Shown in pieces: positions 39,913 through 50,370 of a stretch of 59,278 nucleotides of DNA (position 1 is its first letter; the number at the start of each line of letters is the position of its first letter). This DNA is from Cloacibacterium sp046296655 (GTDB taxonomy: Bacteria; Bacteroidota; Bacteroidia; Flavobacteriales; Weeksellaceae), in the NCBI GenBank assembly GCA_046296655.1, contig JBKBLE010000012.1, forward strand, positions 1 to 59,278. Reading direction: 5' to 3'. A program made the translations under genes and the position numbers. The notes below the pieces were generated by a model, which was given only the letters and a program-made list of their open reading frames with translations, had not been told where the DNA came from and ran no database searches.

Positions 39913-42360
39913 CTACTTCCTCAATTCCTCCAAGAAACTTTCCAGAGAATTCAAGTCAGAAATCATGACTTCTCTTGCTTTTGCACCGTTGAACCCGCCT
40001 ACAATTCCTGCAGCTTCTAATTGGTCCATAATTCTTCCAGCTCTGTTGTAGCCCAATTTTAATTGTCTTTGAAGCATAGAAGTAGAACCTTGTTGTGTAG
40101 AAACAATAATTCTAGCGGCTTCTTCGAAGAGTTGGTCTTTTTCATTCGGGTCAAAACTTCCAACTGTAGAAGTGGTTTCTTCCCCTGAATATTCAGGCAA
40201 CATAAATGCAGAGGCGTAACCTTTTTGTTCGCCAATGTATTCTGCAATTTTTTCCACTTCTGGAGTATCTACAAAAGCACATTGCAATCTCAAAATTTCG
40301 TTTCCATTGAAATACAACATATCACCTTTTCCAATTAATTGTTCTGCACCAGGAGAATCTAAAATCGTTCTAGAATCTACACTAGAAATCACTCTAAAGG
40401 CTGCTCTCGCTGGGAAATTGGCTTTAATCATCCCTGTAATCACGTTTACAGATGGTCTTTGCGTCGCTACAATCAAGTGAATTCCTACTGCTCTTGCCAA
40501 TTGGGCTAATCTGGCAATTGGGAGTTCTACTTCTTTTCCTGCCGTCATGATAAGATCTGCAAATTCGTCTACTACAAGAACGATGTAAGGCATGTAACGG
40601 TGACCGTTTTCAGGATTCAATTTGCGTTCCGTGAATTTCTTATTGTATTCCTTAATATTTTTACAAAAAGCATTTTTCAGCAAATCATAACGCGTATCCA
40701 TCTCTATACAAAGAGAATTGAGCGTGTTAATTACTTTATGTGTATCCGTAATAATAGCGTCTTCACCATCTGGAAGTTTTGCCAAATAATGTCTTTCAAT
40801 TTTAGAATACAATGAAAGTTCTACTTTTTTAGGGTCTACCATTACAAATTTTAATTCTGATGGATGTTTTTTGTAAAGTAGGGAAGTAAGAATGGCGTTA
40901 ATCCCAACAGATTTTCCTTGTCCAGTTGCTCCTGCCATCAATAGGTGAGGCATTTTGGCTAAATCTGCTACGAAAACTTCATTAGAAATCGTTTTCCCAA
41001 AAACCACTGGCAAATCCATATCTGCATTTTGGAATTTCGGTGAAGAAATAACACTTCGCATAGAAACCATTGAAGGATTTTTACGTGGAACTTCTATTCC
41101 TATTGTTCCCTTTCCTGGCATTGGTGCGATAATTCTAATGCCTAGAGCAGATAAATTCAAGGCGATGTCATCTTGTAATTTTTTGATCGCCGCTACTCTG
41201 ATTCCCGCTTCTGGAACGATTTCGTAAAGCGTAACAGTAGGACCAATGGTTGCTTTAATTTCTGCAATGCCTACGTTGAAGTTTTTAAGTAACCCAACGA
41301 TTTTATTTTTATTTTCTTCGAGTTCGTCTTTATTGATGGCGATTTCTTCGTTGCCATATTCTCTTAAAAGTTCAATTTTTGGCATTTGGAAATTCGCCAA
41401 ATCCAATTTATGGTCATACAAACCGTGTTTGTCTACCAAATCTTTTGCTTTTCTTTCAGAATCGTCTAAATCTTCCTTTACTTCTTCAATGCTGAAAGCA
41501 ATATTGTCCGCAGGCGTTTCTTCTTTTTGAAAACTAAAACCTGTAGGCTCTAAATCTTTTTCCTTTGTCATGTTGAGCACAGAAGAAGGTTCTGCGGACG
41601 AAGTCCTCGAAACATCTGTCTTAGGAACTTCCAAGCCAGTCTGATTTGGTGTTTTAATGGTTTCAAAAGTTTTCGTTTTAGGAGCTTCAACTTCCGAAGT
41701 GACTTTTAGGTTTTCAAAATGGGGTTCTTCTTTCAGTTCTTTGTCTGCTTCGAAATCTTCATCTGCATCATAATCTGGGGCAAACTTATCTTTAATAGAA
41801 TCGATTTGATTTTTAATAGAACTCGGTCTTAGATTAAATTCTAAAACAAAATACAGGATAATAGCCGCTAAAAGCGTCATCCACAATCCGAAATCACCAA
41901 TAATAGAAGCCAAATATTCTTGAATTTCGTTCCCGAAAACACCACTTAATGTTCCGTTTCCTTTGGTGATGGCGCCCATAAGAATAGGGAGCCAACAAAT
42001 AAAAAAGAGAGAGTGAGAAAGGGTTTTCCAGATTTTAAAATAGTTTTTTTTCAGAATTTGGAAACCTAAAACCATCATCAAAAAAGCCACAATGAAAGCA
42101 GCAATCCCGATACTGTTGAAAATAAAAATATTCCCGAGCCAATCTCCCACTTTTCCAAAAATATTAGAAGATTTAATGCTTTTATCTAGCATTGCACCGG
42201 TCTGACTTTGGTTAGCCTTCCAGTTCAATAAATAAGATGCGAAAGATAGTGCAAACACTACCGATAAAAACAAAAATAAAAGTCCGAAAAAAATTCTGGG
42301 TTTAGAGAGCGTCTTGCTTTCTTCTACCTCTTGTCTATTGTTAGATGCTAATTTTGCCAT
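39913..42360 (-). CDS. ftsK: DNA translocase FtsK
   Basis: An 815-residue FtsK/SpoIIIE translocase that pumps the chromosome termini through the division septum and activates XerCD. Four membrane helices in the N-terminal 170 residues, an acidic/proline-rich linker (about 190-320), a RecA-like motor with Walker A GATGQGKS (about residue 475) and Walker B VLVVDEFADLIM, the ATQRPS motif, and a C-terminal winged-helix gamma domain (LLQRQLKLGYNRAGRIMDQLEAAGIVG-like, in parts) that reads KOPS-type sequences. The 320-bp gap upstream holds no gene. Confidence 0.96.
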   Translation of the reverse strand: MAKLASNNRQEVEESKTLSKPRIFFGLLFLFLSVVFALSFASYLLNWKANQSQTGAMLDKSIKSSNIFGKVGDWLGNIFIFNSIGIAAFIVAFLMMVLGFQILKKNYFKIWKTLSHSLFFICWLPILMGAITKGNGTLSGVFGNEIQEYLASIIGDFGLWMTLLAAIILYFVLEFNLRPSSIKNQIDSIKDKFAPDYDADEDFEADKELKEEPHFENLKVTSEVEAPKTKTFETIKTPNQTGLEVPKTDVSRTSSAEPSSVLNMTKEKDLEPTGFSFQKEETPADNIAFSIEEVKEDLDDSERKAKDLVDKHGLYDHKLDLANFQMPKIELLREYGNEEIAINKDELEENKNKIVGLLKNFNVGIAEIKATIGPTVTLYEIVPEAGIRVAAIKKLQDDIALNLSALGIRIIAPMPGKGTIGIEVPRKNPSMVSMRSVISSPKFQNADMDLPVVFGKTISNEVFVADLAKMPHLLMAGATGQGKSVGINAILTSLLYKKHPSELKFVMVDPKKVELSLYSKIERHYLAKLPDGEDAIITDTHKVINTLNSLCIEMDTRYDLLKNAFCKNIKEYNKKFTERKLNPENGHRYMPYIVLVVDEFADLIMTAGKEVELPIARLAQLARAVGIHLIVATQRPSVNVITGMIKANFPARAAFRVISSVDSRTILDSPGAEQLIGKGDMLYFNGNEILRLQCAFVDTPEVEKIAEYIGEQKGYASAFMLPEYSGEETTSTVGSFDPNEKDQLFEEAARIIVSTQQGSTSMLQRQLKLGYNRAGRIMDQLEAAGIVGGFNGAKAREVMISDLNSLESFLEELRK

Positions 42361-42654
42361 AATGTGATAACACGCAAAGGTAATATTTTATATGAAAAAT
42401 GAAAACATTTGAAATCGTTTTTTGATTTTAAAAATAGTAACTTTTTAACTAGAAATAGCATTTAATTTTCTGATTTTGAGGTCTTCAAATAGGAAATGAG
42501 GATTCGTCTTTTAAGAAATTGAATTTTTATACAGAGAAATCAAATGATTCAATGAACCAAAGAAGTTAAAAAAAAAGCAAAATTTTATAAAAATTTTAAC
42601 ACAGTTATAGATAAAATCCAACTATCAAAATTCGCTAATTCAATTTATAGAATG

Positions 42655-42663
42655 TATTTTTGT
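42655..42663 (+). promoter_or_regulatory. TATTTTTG box before the ccsBA gene
   Basis: TAnnTTTG-type element about 20 bp before the ATG at 42682. The rest of the 320-bp gap between ftsK and this gene (42361-42681) shows no ORF, palindrome or terminator that I can support. Confidence 0.5.
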
Positions 42664-42681
42664 GCAGTTTAAAAATCTATA

Positions 42682-45600
42682 ATGAAAAAACTGATTAATA
42701 TTCTGATTTCTACGAGAACAATGGCTGTTTTATTGTTCGTTTATGCTTTTGCAATGGCTTATGCCACTTTTGTAGAAAACGATTACGGAACACCTACTGC
42801 CAAAGCTTTAATCTATGAAGCAAAATGGTTCGAAGTAGTAATGATTTTACTTATTATTAACTTTATTGGTAATATTAATAGATACAGACTTTGGAGAAGA
42901 GAAAAATGGCCGTTATTGGTGTTTCACTTGGCTTTTGTCATTATTTTTATTGGTGGGGCAATCACCCGTTACATCAGTTACGAAGGGCTAATGCACATCA
43001 GAGAAGGAGAAACTTCTAATGAAATCATTTCCGATAAAAATTTCTTTAAAATTCAAATCGAAAGAGGTGGCGACCGTTTAAGCTATGCCGAAATTCCATA
43101 CATGATGGCTTCTCAAGAACCACTCATTGCGAAAATTATTCCTCATAGATTTAAGGCAAAGTATGATTTCCATGGGGAACTTATCCAAGTAGAACAGTTA
43201 GAATATATTCAGAGAAAAAAAGACAGTTTAGTTATCAGTGATTCTGGTAAAGAATACCTTCACTTGGTTTCAACCAATGATAATGGAAGAGAAGATATTT
43301 ATTTGGCTTCTGGTGATGTAAAAAGCATCAATGGATTCCTAGTTTCTTTCAATAAAGGAATAGAAGGAGCAGTAGAATTCAAACAAGAAAACGGAAATCT
43401 ATTCATAAAAACTCCTGTAGAAGCCAATTACATGACCATGGCAACTCAAGCTACTGGTGTTACTAAGAAAGATGAATTCCAGCCATTGGTTTTAAGAAGT
43501 CTTTACACCATCGAAAATTTAAAATTGGTAGTTCCAGAACCATTGAAAAAAGGAAATCTTATTGCCTATTCTGGAGATAAAAAAAGAGACCAAAATGTTC
43601 CTGACATGTTAAAAGTTTTGGTAAAAGGTCCAAAAACAGAACAAACCATCGATTTGTCAGTAGAAAAGGGAAATCCTAACGCATTTAAACAAATGACAAT
43701 TGACGGATTAAACATCATTCTTGGTTTCGGTCCGAAAGTATATCAAACTCCATTTGCTTTGAAATTAGATGATTTCGTGATGGAAACTTACCCAGGTAGT
43801 GATTCTCCATCTGCGTATGAATCTCACGTACAAATTGTAGACGAAGGCAAACAAACGCCTTATAAAATTTATATGAATCACGTTTTAAATCACAAAGGTT
43901 ATAGATTCTTCCAGGCGAGTTTTGACCCAGACAGACAAGGAACTGTACTGTCAGTAAACCACGATTTCTGGGGAACTTTGGTAACATATATTGGCTATGC
44001 ATTCTTGTTTTTAGGATTATTTGTAACACTTTTCTGGAAAGGAACACGCTTCTGGAAACTGAACCAGTCTCTAAAAGACATGGCGAAAAAGAAAGTTGCG
44101 ATTTTCCTTTTATTGTTCTCAATCGTGGGATTAAATGCTCAAGAGCATCAACATAAAGAAGGAGAAGTTCATGCTAAAGCTACGCCAACTGCTCAACCGC
44201 AAAATGTGCCTCAACAAATGGTACATGCTGAAATTTCTAAAGAACATGCCGATAAATTCGGGTATCTTCTCGTGCAAGGTTTTGACGGAAGAATTGAACC
44301 GATGAATACTCAAGCATTAGATGTTTTGAGAAAATTAGCCAAAAAAGAAAAATGGGGAGAATTGAATGCGAACCAGTGGTTCTTATCGATTAACATCAAT
44401 CCAATGGCTTGGATGAATGATAAAATCATCAAAATCGGGACAAAAGGTGGCGAAGAATTGAAGAAAAAAACCAAAGCTAACGAAGATGGCTATACTTCTA
44501 TGATGAATCTTTTCGTAACCGATGCGATGGGAATGCCGAAATTCATTTTAGAAGAAGATTTCAATACGGCTTTTAGAAAAAAACCTGCGGAACAAAGCAA
44601 TTATGATAAAGAAGTGATTTCTGTAAACGAAAGAGTGCAAGTATTCTACGGATTGCTTTCTGGGCAATATTTTAGAGTAGTTCCTGTACAAAACGACCCT
44701 AATCATACTTGGAACTCTTGGCTAGATGCAGAGCAAAAAGCAGATCCACAAGCACAAAGCGTTATTGCACCTTATTTCATCAGCGTAGTAGATGCTTCTA
44801 GAAATGGAGATTGGACAAAAGCAGACGAAGCGCTAGCCAAAATTCAAGAATATCAAAAAACTTGGGGAAAAAATGTACTTCCTGATGAGAGCAAAGTGAA
44901 GCTTGAAGTTTTTATGAACAAAGTAAATCTTAACTTTTGGTTATTGATTTTTTATACCATCATTGGAGGTTTATTAATCGTTTTAGGGTTTATAGAGCTA
45001 TTCAAACCGAATAAAATATTACATAAAGTAATCAAATCTATCATTTACATTGGAGTAGTGGGATATTTCCTTCACTTCTTAGGATTAATTGGAAGATGGT
45101 ACATTTCTGGTCACGCTCCTTGGAGTAATGGTTACGAAGCCATTGTATTTATTTCTTGGGTGGGAATTTCAGCAGGTTTAATGCTGTACAGAAATGCCAA
45201 TGCACTCATTCCAGCTGCAGGATTTATGGTAGCGGTAATCATGATGGGATTTGCACATGGTGGTTCTCAATTAGACCCACAAATCACACCTTTAGTACCA
45301 GTGTTGAAGTCGTATTGGTTAATCATTCACGTAGCGATTATTACCAGCAGTTATGGTTTCTTCGCTTTGTCAATGATTATTGCGGTGATTTCATTGTTTT
45401 TCTATATCATTTCAAGTAAAAATACATTTGATAAACATGACCATTCTACGATAAAAGAATTAACCATCGTTTCAGAAATGTCCCTAACCATTGGATTATT
45501 TGCATTAACTGTTGGGAATTTCTTAGGGGGAATTTGGGCGAATGAATCATGGGGTAGATATTGGAGCTGGGACCCGAAAGAAACTTGGGCATTCATTTCT

Positions 45601-45864
45601 ATCATTGTGTATGCATTTGTATTGCACATGAGATTGGTTCCAGGTTTGAGAGGAAGATACGCCTTCCACTTAATGACCATGTTCGCATTCTGTAGTATGG
45701 TAATGACCTATTTTGGAGTGAATTATTACCTTTCTGGATTGCATTCTTATGCAGCAGGAGACCCAATTCCTGTTCCAGCTTGGGTGTACATCAGTATTGG
45801 AGTAATGACGGCATTAGGATTAGGTGCTTATTATAAGTACAAAAAACTAAGTTCTTCTAAATAA
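42682..45864 (+). CDS. ccsBA: Fused ResB/CcsB-CcsA cytochrome c biogenesis protein
   Basis: System II cytochrome c synthase: exports heme and attaches it to apocytochromes in the periplasm. The 1060-residue protein has an N-terminal ResB (CcsB) part with four helices near residues 10, 45, 75 and 430, an internal signal-like hydrophobic stretch (about 466-485, ending GLNAQ), a periplasmic middle domain, and a C-terminal CcsA part with the tryptophan-rich WWD motif WGRYWSWDPKETWAF (about residue 956). Histidines in HFLGLIGRWYISGHAPW and HVAIITSSYG can serve as heme ligands. The gene ends at a strong terminator. Confidence 0.95.
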   Translation: MKKLINILISTRTMAVLLFVYAFAMAYATFVENDYGTPTAKALIYEAKWFEVVMILLIINFIGNINRYRLWRREKWPLLVFHLAFVIIFIGGAITRYISYEGLMHIREGETSNEIISDKNFFKIQIERGGDRLSYAEIPYMMASQEPLIAKIIPHRFKAKYDFHGELIQVEQLEYIQRKKDSLVISDSGKEYLHLVSTNDNGREDIYLASGDVKSINGFLVSFNKGIEGAVEFKQENGNLFIKTPVEANYMTMATQATGVTKKDEFQPLVLRSLYTIENLKLVVPEPLKKGNLIAYSGDKKRDQNVPDMLKVLVKGPKTEQTIDLSVEKGNPNAFKQMTIDGLNIILGFGPKVYQTPFALKLDDFVMETYPGSDSPSAYESHVQIVDEGKQTPYKIYMNHVLNHKGYRFFQASFDPDRQGTVLSVNHDFWGTLVTYIGYAFLFLGLFVTLFWKGTRFWKLNQSLKDMAKKKVAIFLLLFSIVGLNAQEHQHKEGEVHAKATPTAQPQNVPQQMVHAEISKEHADKFGYLLVQGFDGRIEPMNTQALDVLRKLAKKEKWGELNANQWFLSININPMAWMNDKIIKIGTKGGEELKKKTKANEDGYTSMMNLFVTDAMGMPKFILEEDFNTAFRKKPAEQSNYDKEVISVNERVQVFYGLLSGQYFRVVPVQNDPNHTWNSWLDAEQKADPQAQSVIAPYFISVVDASRNGDWTKADEALAKIQEYQKTWGKNVLPDESKVKLEVFMNKVNLNFWLLIFYTIIGGLLIVLGFIELFKPNKILHKVIKSIIYIGVVGYFLHFLGLIGRWYISGHAPWSNGYEAIVFISWVGISAGLMLYRNANALIPAAGFMVAVIMMGFAHGGSQLDPQITPLVPVLKSYWLIIHVAIITSSYGFFALSMIIAVISLFFYIISSKNTFDKHDHSTIKELTIVSEMSLTIGLFALTVGNFLGGIWANESWGRYWSWDPKETWAFISIIVYAFVLHMRLVPGLRGRYAFHLMTMFAFCSMVMTYFGVNYYLSGLHSYAAGDPIPVPAWVYISIGVMTALGLGAYYKYKKLSSSK

Positions 45865-45867
45865 TAG

Positions 45868-45900
45868 AAAAAACCTTTATCTTGTGATAAAGGTTTTTTT
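45868..45900. terminator. Terminator after ccsBA
   Basis: AAAAAACCTTTATC-TTGT-GATAAAGGTTTTTTT hairpin between convergent genes; works on both strands. Confidence 0.9.
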
Positions 45901-45930
45901 TGTGAAAAATATTAAATTGTAAAGTAAAAT

Positions 45931-47841
45931 TTAAGTTGATAATGTAAGCCATAGTACATCATATCTTCCTATGAAGTTTTGATACTGCAGGGAGAACTGT
46001 TCATCTGTAAGTAAATTTTTTACCTTTTTGTTTAAACCAATAAACCAGCTAGGGAATGTGGTTTCGTATTCAGAAAAATTACAAATTACCCAAACGTGTT
46101 CTCCTTTTTTATCTGTTTTTTTAAATACTAAAAGATGACTGTTTCCACTGTCTATAAATTCTAAATCATTATTGTCTGCAAAAGCAGGAATTTCTTTCCT
46201 CAAAGAAATCATTTTTTTTAAATTTTCAAAAACTGATTTTTGAATAGGATACTTCTCTAGGTTTTCGGCTATGTCCCAATTCATCATAGGGCGATGAAGC
46301 CATCGGTTATCGTGTTTTTTATCACTTTCATTTAAATAATTGTAGAAATTGGTAGAAGCAATTTCGTCTCCACTATAGATCATAGGAATCCCACCTAAAC
46401 TTAAAATAATAGCATGCTGAAGATGAATTCTTTTCTGAGCTAAATGGATTTGAAAATCATTTTTTTCTTCTAGAGCTTTCTCTAGTCCACATAAACTAGC
46501 CATAGAACCAGAAAGCCTTGCGTTTCCGTTGGGTTCTTGCATAAAACGCTTTCCTCTTCCGAATGTTCCTTGTTCGTCACAGTAATATCTTAATATATAT
46601 AATCTGTGCATTAACGGGTTTTTACCTAATTCCTGAATGAGTTTATCCTCAAATCCTAAGCCTATGTCATCATGACAGCGAGCATAATTAATCCAAGTGG
46701 TATTCATAGGTTTCTTGGGAACAGAGTACATTGATTTTCTCAGTAAATCAGTGTTTCCAGAAGCTATAGCTTCCCAACTTAATGCCATGAAAGTAGCATT
46801 GTAAGCGATATCACATTCATTACCTTCTGCTTCAGCTTCCCCAAAATATTTTACAATTTCTTCTGGCGCTACGATGGCTTCTGCAATATAAGCAATTCCT
46901 GGAGCTACAACTTGTCCGCACATTTTAAAAATTTGTAAAAGAGTGTGAACTTCTGGCAAGTTTTGGTTAAATCTTCCAATGTCTTTCCACATATACGCTA
47001 CTGCATCTAGACGAAATATATCTACACCTTTATTTGCTAAAAACAGCATGTTGTCTATCATTTCTACTAGAACTCTAGGGTTTTTATAATTTAAATCCCA
47101 TTGATAGTGATGAAAAAGCGTCATTACCCATTCTTTTTGCTCTTCTAACCAAGTGAAATTTCCGGGAGCTGTGTCTGGAAAAATTTCGAGCATGGTTTTT
47201 TCTAATGCATCAGGAATTGTTCTGTCTTTAAAAAAATAGAAATATTCTTTATATTTTTCGTCTCCGTTTTTAGCTTTTATTGCCCATTGATGTGTGTCTG
47301 CACAGTGATTTAGCACAAAATCCATAATCACATTCATTCCGTTCTGGTGAAGGTTTTTGGCTAGATTTTCGAAATCTCCCATGCTTCCCAATTTCGGATT
47401 GGTTTCCCTGTAATTTCTCACAGCATAACCTCCATCATTTTCGGGTTCTGGAACGTCTAAAAATGGCATTAAATGAAGGGTATTAATCCCTAATTTTTTA
47501 AAATAAGGAATTTTTTCTTCTAATCCTTTAAAATTTTGGTTAAATCTTTCGGTATAGAGCATCATTCCTACAATTTCATTAGATGAATACCAGTTTGGAT
47601 TTTTTGAACGATGCAGGTCTAGTTTTTTTTGTTCTTCAGAACGCTCTAGATGTCTATTGATTAAAATTTCGATAAGATTCTCAAATGCTTCCTTTTTATA
47701 GGGATGAGTAGAATAAAGTCTCTCAAATAAATCTAAAATAATAGGAAAGTTAGAACCAAGTCTTATGTGAAAATAAGATTCTGGAGTTCTGTTTTTATCT
47801 AGTAGAGCATATAATCTTGAAAGTTTATAGGCTTGTTGCAT
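45931..47841 (-). CDS. GH13 amylosucrase-like glucansucrase
   Basis: A 636-residue family GH13 protein that resembles amylosucrase: it would use sucrose to build an alpha-1,4-glucan and release fructose. The catalytic triad fits: nucleophile in DIFRLDAVAYMWK (about D278), acid/base in YIAEAIVAP (about E319) and transition-state Asp in YARCHDDIGLG (about D390), at nearly the positions of Neisseria amylosucrase (D286, E328, D393). An N-terminal helical domain and a B-prime insertion are present. There is no signal peptide, so it acts in the cytosol. The neighbouring fructokinase would use the released fructose. Sucrose hydrolysis is the alternative activity. Confidence 0.82.
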   Translation of the reverse strand: MQQAYKLSRLYALLDKNRTPESYFHIRLGSNFPIILDLFERLYSTHPYKKEAFENLIEILINRHLERSEEQKKLDLHRSKNPNWYSSNEIVGMMLYTERFNQNFKGLEEKIPYFKKLGINTLHLMPFLDVPEPENDGGYAVRNYRETNPKLGSMGDFENLAKNLHQNGMNVIMDFVLNHCADTHQWAIKAKNGDEKYKEYFYFFKDRTIPDALEKTMLEIFPDTAPGNFTWLEEQKEWVMTLFHHYQWDLNYKNPRVLVEMIDNMLFLANKGVDIFRLDAVAYMWKDIGRFNQNLPEVHTLLQIFKMCGQVVAPGIAYIAEAIVAPEEIVKYFGEAEAEGNECDIAYNATFMALSWEAIASGNTDLLRKSMYSVPKKPMNTTWINYARCHDDIGLGFEDKLIQELGKNPLMHRLYILRYYCDEQGTFGRGKRFMQEPNGNARLSGSMASLCGLEKALEEKNDFQIHLAQKRIHLQHAIILSLGGIPMIYSGDEIASTNFYNYLNESDKKHDNRWLHRPMMNWDIAENLEKYPIQKSVFENLKKMISLRKEIPAFADNNDLEFIDSGNSHLLVFKKTDKKGEHVWVICNFSEYETTFPSWFIGLNKKVKNLLTDEQFSLQYQNFIGRYDVLWLTLST

Positions 47842-47851
47842 TTTTAATATT

Positions 47852-48778
47852 TTAATATTTTAATATTTGTTCTAATGTAGGAAGTGCTTCTATAGCACCT
47901 AATTTTGTGGTAGAAATTGCAGCTACTTTATTGGCAAAACTCACATAGTTTTTGATTTCATTATAACTTTCTGGAGTTTTGTCACAAACTTGCTTTAATA
48001 CTGCTCCTATAAAGGCGTCTCCAGCTCCTGTGGTATCAATGGCTTCTACTGAAATACTTGGTACAATTTCTAATTTTTCTTGGAAGTAGAGGAGTGTCCC
48101 GTTTTTGCCAAGAGTAACACACACAATTGCGTTTTTCTTTAGTTTAAAAGAGGCGATGGCTTCTTGTAAATCCTTTTTTCCTGAAATGAGTAGAGCTTCT
48201 TCTTCTGAAAGTTTGATTAAATCTGATTTTGAAATGAAATCTTTAGAAAACTCTATAAATTTTTCAGGATTGGGCCAAAGTACTTCTCGGAAATTAGGAT
48301 CAAAACTGATGAAAAATTTTTTTTCTAAGGCATAATCTAGTGCCTTAAAGTATGTTTCAGATAAATCTCCACCCAAAAAACCTGTTGCTGAACCAAAATG
48401 AAAAACGGCATTTTCTTGTGGTAATTTTATTTCATGAAATTCTAGCAACTCATCTGCACCACGCATAAAAATAAAATCTCTTTCGCCATCTTTTTTGATA
48501 CTTACGTAAGCAAAAGTAGTAGGATGTTCACAAAAAATTAAATTCTCTGTATCAATATCTTCTTTGACCAAAATTTCCTTCAAAAACATTCCGAAAGCAT
48601 CATTTCCTACTTTTCCTGCAAATGCAGATTTCCCGCCTAATCTATTACAAGAAATGGCGGCGTTTCCAGGTGCTCCTCCAGCTTTTTTTATAAAGTTTAC
48701 AGAATCTACTAAAGAAGAATCAATGTCTGTAGAAATCCAGTCTATAAGAAGTTCGCCGATGCAGAAAAGGGTTTTCAT
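47852..48778 (-). CDS. PfkB-family carbohydrate kinase (probable fructokinase)
   Basis: A 308-residue ribokinase-fold sugar kinase. It begins with the family start TLFCIGELLIDWIS, has GGAPGNAAISCNRLGG (substrate site, about residues 33-48), VCVTLGKNGTLLYF, and the ATP/catalytic motif DTTGAGDAFIGAVL (about residues 248-261, catalytic Asp in GAGD). Fructose 6-phosphate production is inferred from its position between an amylosucrase-like gene and a sugar transporter. The gap to the GH13 gene is 10 bp, so they are co-transcribed. Confidence 0.88.
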   Translation of the reverse strand: MKTLFCIGELLIDWISTDIDSSLVDSVNFIKKAGGAPGNAAISCNRLGGKSAFAGKVGNDAFGMFLKEILVKEDIDTENLIFCEHPTTFAYVSIKKDGERDFIFMRGADELLEFHEIKLPQENAVFHFGSATGFLGGDLSETYFKALDYALEKKFFISFDPNFREVLWPNPEKFIEFSKDFISKSDLIKLSEEEALLISGKKDLQEAIASFKLKKNAIVCVTLGKNGTLLYFQEKLEIVPSISVEAIDTTGAGDAFIGAVLKQVCDKTPESYNEIKNYVSFANKVAAISTTKLGAIEALPTLEQILKY

Positions 48779-48859
48779 ATTGTATAATTGATGGTTGATA
48801 ATTGATAAATGATTTTTAAAACTTGTTTCTTTTTATTTTTTACTTGGCTCTTTTTTAAT

Positions 48860-50266
48860 TCACAATTCACTTTGACCATTGATTTTTTTCACTTTCATAA
48901 AAGTAACCGAAATACTTGCCAATACAAATAAAATTCCGGCAAGAATAATGGCATTCACAGGATTGCTTCCCAATAAATTTTTATAAATAAACCCAAAAGA
49001 AATGGTTTGCAAAAGCATAGGAATTACAATCATCATATTAATTATGCCCATATAAACGCCACGTTTTTCTGAAGGAATATCTGGCGAAACCATAGAATAA
49101 GGCAATCCCATAATTGCGGCCCAACCAATTCCGAAAAGTATCATCGGGAAAAGAATAAAAAATTCATTTTTTATGAAAGGGAGCATGAATAAAGCAATCG
49201 CAGTTCCGAATAAAGCGGCAACGTGAACTTTTTTTGCCGTAAATTTTACAGCTAAAGGCACTAGCATAAGAGCGGTGACCATAGTTACAATGTTGTAAGT
49301 TCCGTTCATGAGTCCAGTTTGTCCGACTGCTTTTTGAACCAATTCAGAAATTTGTGTTGCCCAAGATAAATCCGTTGAAAGAACGTTACTTCCTTTTTGT
49401 GCTAAATCTAAAATTTTAGAAGATTTGATTTCATCTGCTTCGGTAAGTCCGAATATTGTTTTTTTGAGCATTGGCGTAAGAAATTGCCAATAAATAAAAA
49501 GAGCATACCATTGAAATAAATAGACTAAAGCCAATTGCCATAGAATTTTAGGCATTGATTTTATTGCGTTTGCAATTTCTATGAATGGTGTAAAGAAATT
49601 ACTGTGTTCTTTTTCTAATTTTAATTTTGCCAATTCTTCTTCTGAAGGAGGATTTTCTGGAGTTTTATACACAGACCAGCCAACCGATGCTATGGAACAG
49701 AACGCACCAATAAAGAACGAATAATAAACCCATGTAGGAATGCCGGTTTCGGTACTTTCACCAAATAATTTTTGAAAGAAAAATAAAGATAAATTGGCCA
49801 ATGTTATTCCTGCTCCTACGAATAAGCTCTGCATTTGGAATCCAAAGGTCTGTTGGCTTTCAGGAAGTTTATCACCAATAAAAGCACGGTATGGTTCCAT
49901 TGCAGTATTGTTTGCAGCATCTAAAATCCACAATAAACCTGCAGCCATCCAAAGTTCTTTACTGAACGGGAAAGCAAATAAGGCAAGACTACAAAATAAA
50001 GCTCCTATCATGAAGAAAGGTTTTCTTCTTCCCCATTTTGGAGACCAAGTTTTATCTGAAATAGCACCAATTAAGGGTTGAACAATTAAACCAGTAACCG
50101 GTCCTGCTAGATTAAGTATAGGAAGTTGTTCTGCATGTGCTCCCAAAAATGAATAGATTGGGTTTACAGCAGTTTGTTGTAATCCAAAACTATATTGTAT
50201 GCCAAAAAAGCCCACATTCATATTGAATATTTGCCAGAAATTAAGTTGTGGAAGTTTATTTTTCAT
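48860..50266 (-). CDS. MFS sugar transporter (sucrose/GPH-like)
   Basis: A 468-residue inner-membrane transporter with twelve predicted helices. The motif between helices 2 and 3 (ISDKTWSPKWGRRKPF) and DAANNTAMEPYRAFIGD resemble sucrose/SLC45-type members of the major facilitator superfamily. It would bring a disaccharide, probably sucrose, into the cytosol. It lies between the TonB receptor and the fructokinase, in the same direction. The substrate is inferred from the locus. Confidence 0.85.
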   Translation of the reverse strand: MKNKLPQLNFWQIFNMNVGFFGIQYSFGLQQTAVNPIYSFLGAHAEQLPILNLAGPVTGLIVQPLIGAISDKTWSPKWGRRKPFFMIGALFCSLALFAFPFSKELWMAAGLLWILDAANNTAMEPYRAFIGDKLPESQQTFGFQMQSLFVGAGITLANLSLFFFQKLFGESTETGIPTWVYYSFFIGAFCSIASVGWSVYKTPENPPSEEELAKLKLEKEHSNFFTPFIEIANAIKSMPKILWQLALVYLFQWYALFIYWQFLTPMLKKTIFGLTEADEIKSSKILDLAQKGSNVLSTDLSWATQISELVQKAVGQTGLMNGTYNIVTMVTALMLVPLAVKFTAKKVHVAALFGTAIALFMLPFIKNEFFILFPMILFGIGWAAIMGLPYSMVSPDIPSEKRGVYMGIINMMIVIPMLLQTISFGFIYKNLLGSNPVNAIILAGILFVLASISVTFMKVKKINGQSEL

Positions 50267-50307
50267 GGATTAAAAAATTACAATGAGTAAAAATAAGATT
50301 TTTAAAA

Positions 50308-50338
50308 TGGTGGAGCACACAGTGTGATGCTCCACCAA
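50308..50338 (-). terminator. Strong hairpin between the TonB receptor and MFS genes
   Basis: GGTGGAGCA / TGCTCCACC form a 9-bp GC-rich stem with a 10-nt loop (CACAGTGTGA), followed on the minus strand by ATTTTAAAAATC. It may attenuate transcription into the MFS, kinase and GH13 genes, or stabilise the receptor mRNA. Confidence 0.65.
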
Positions 50339-50370
50339 TTTTAACATGATGAAAAAACTATATTAGTGAA

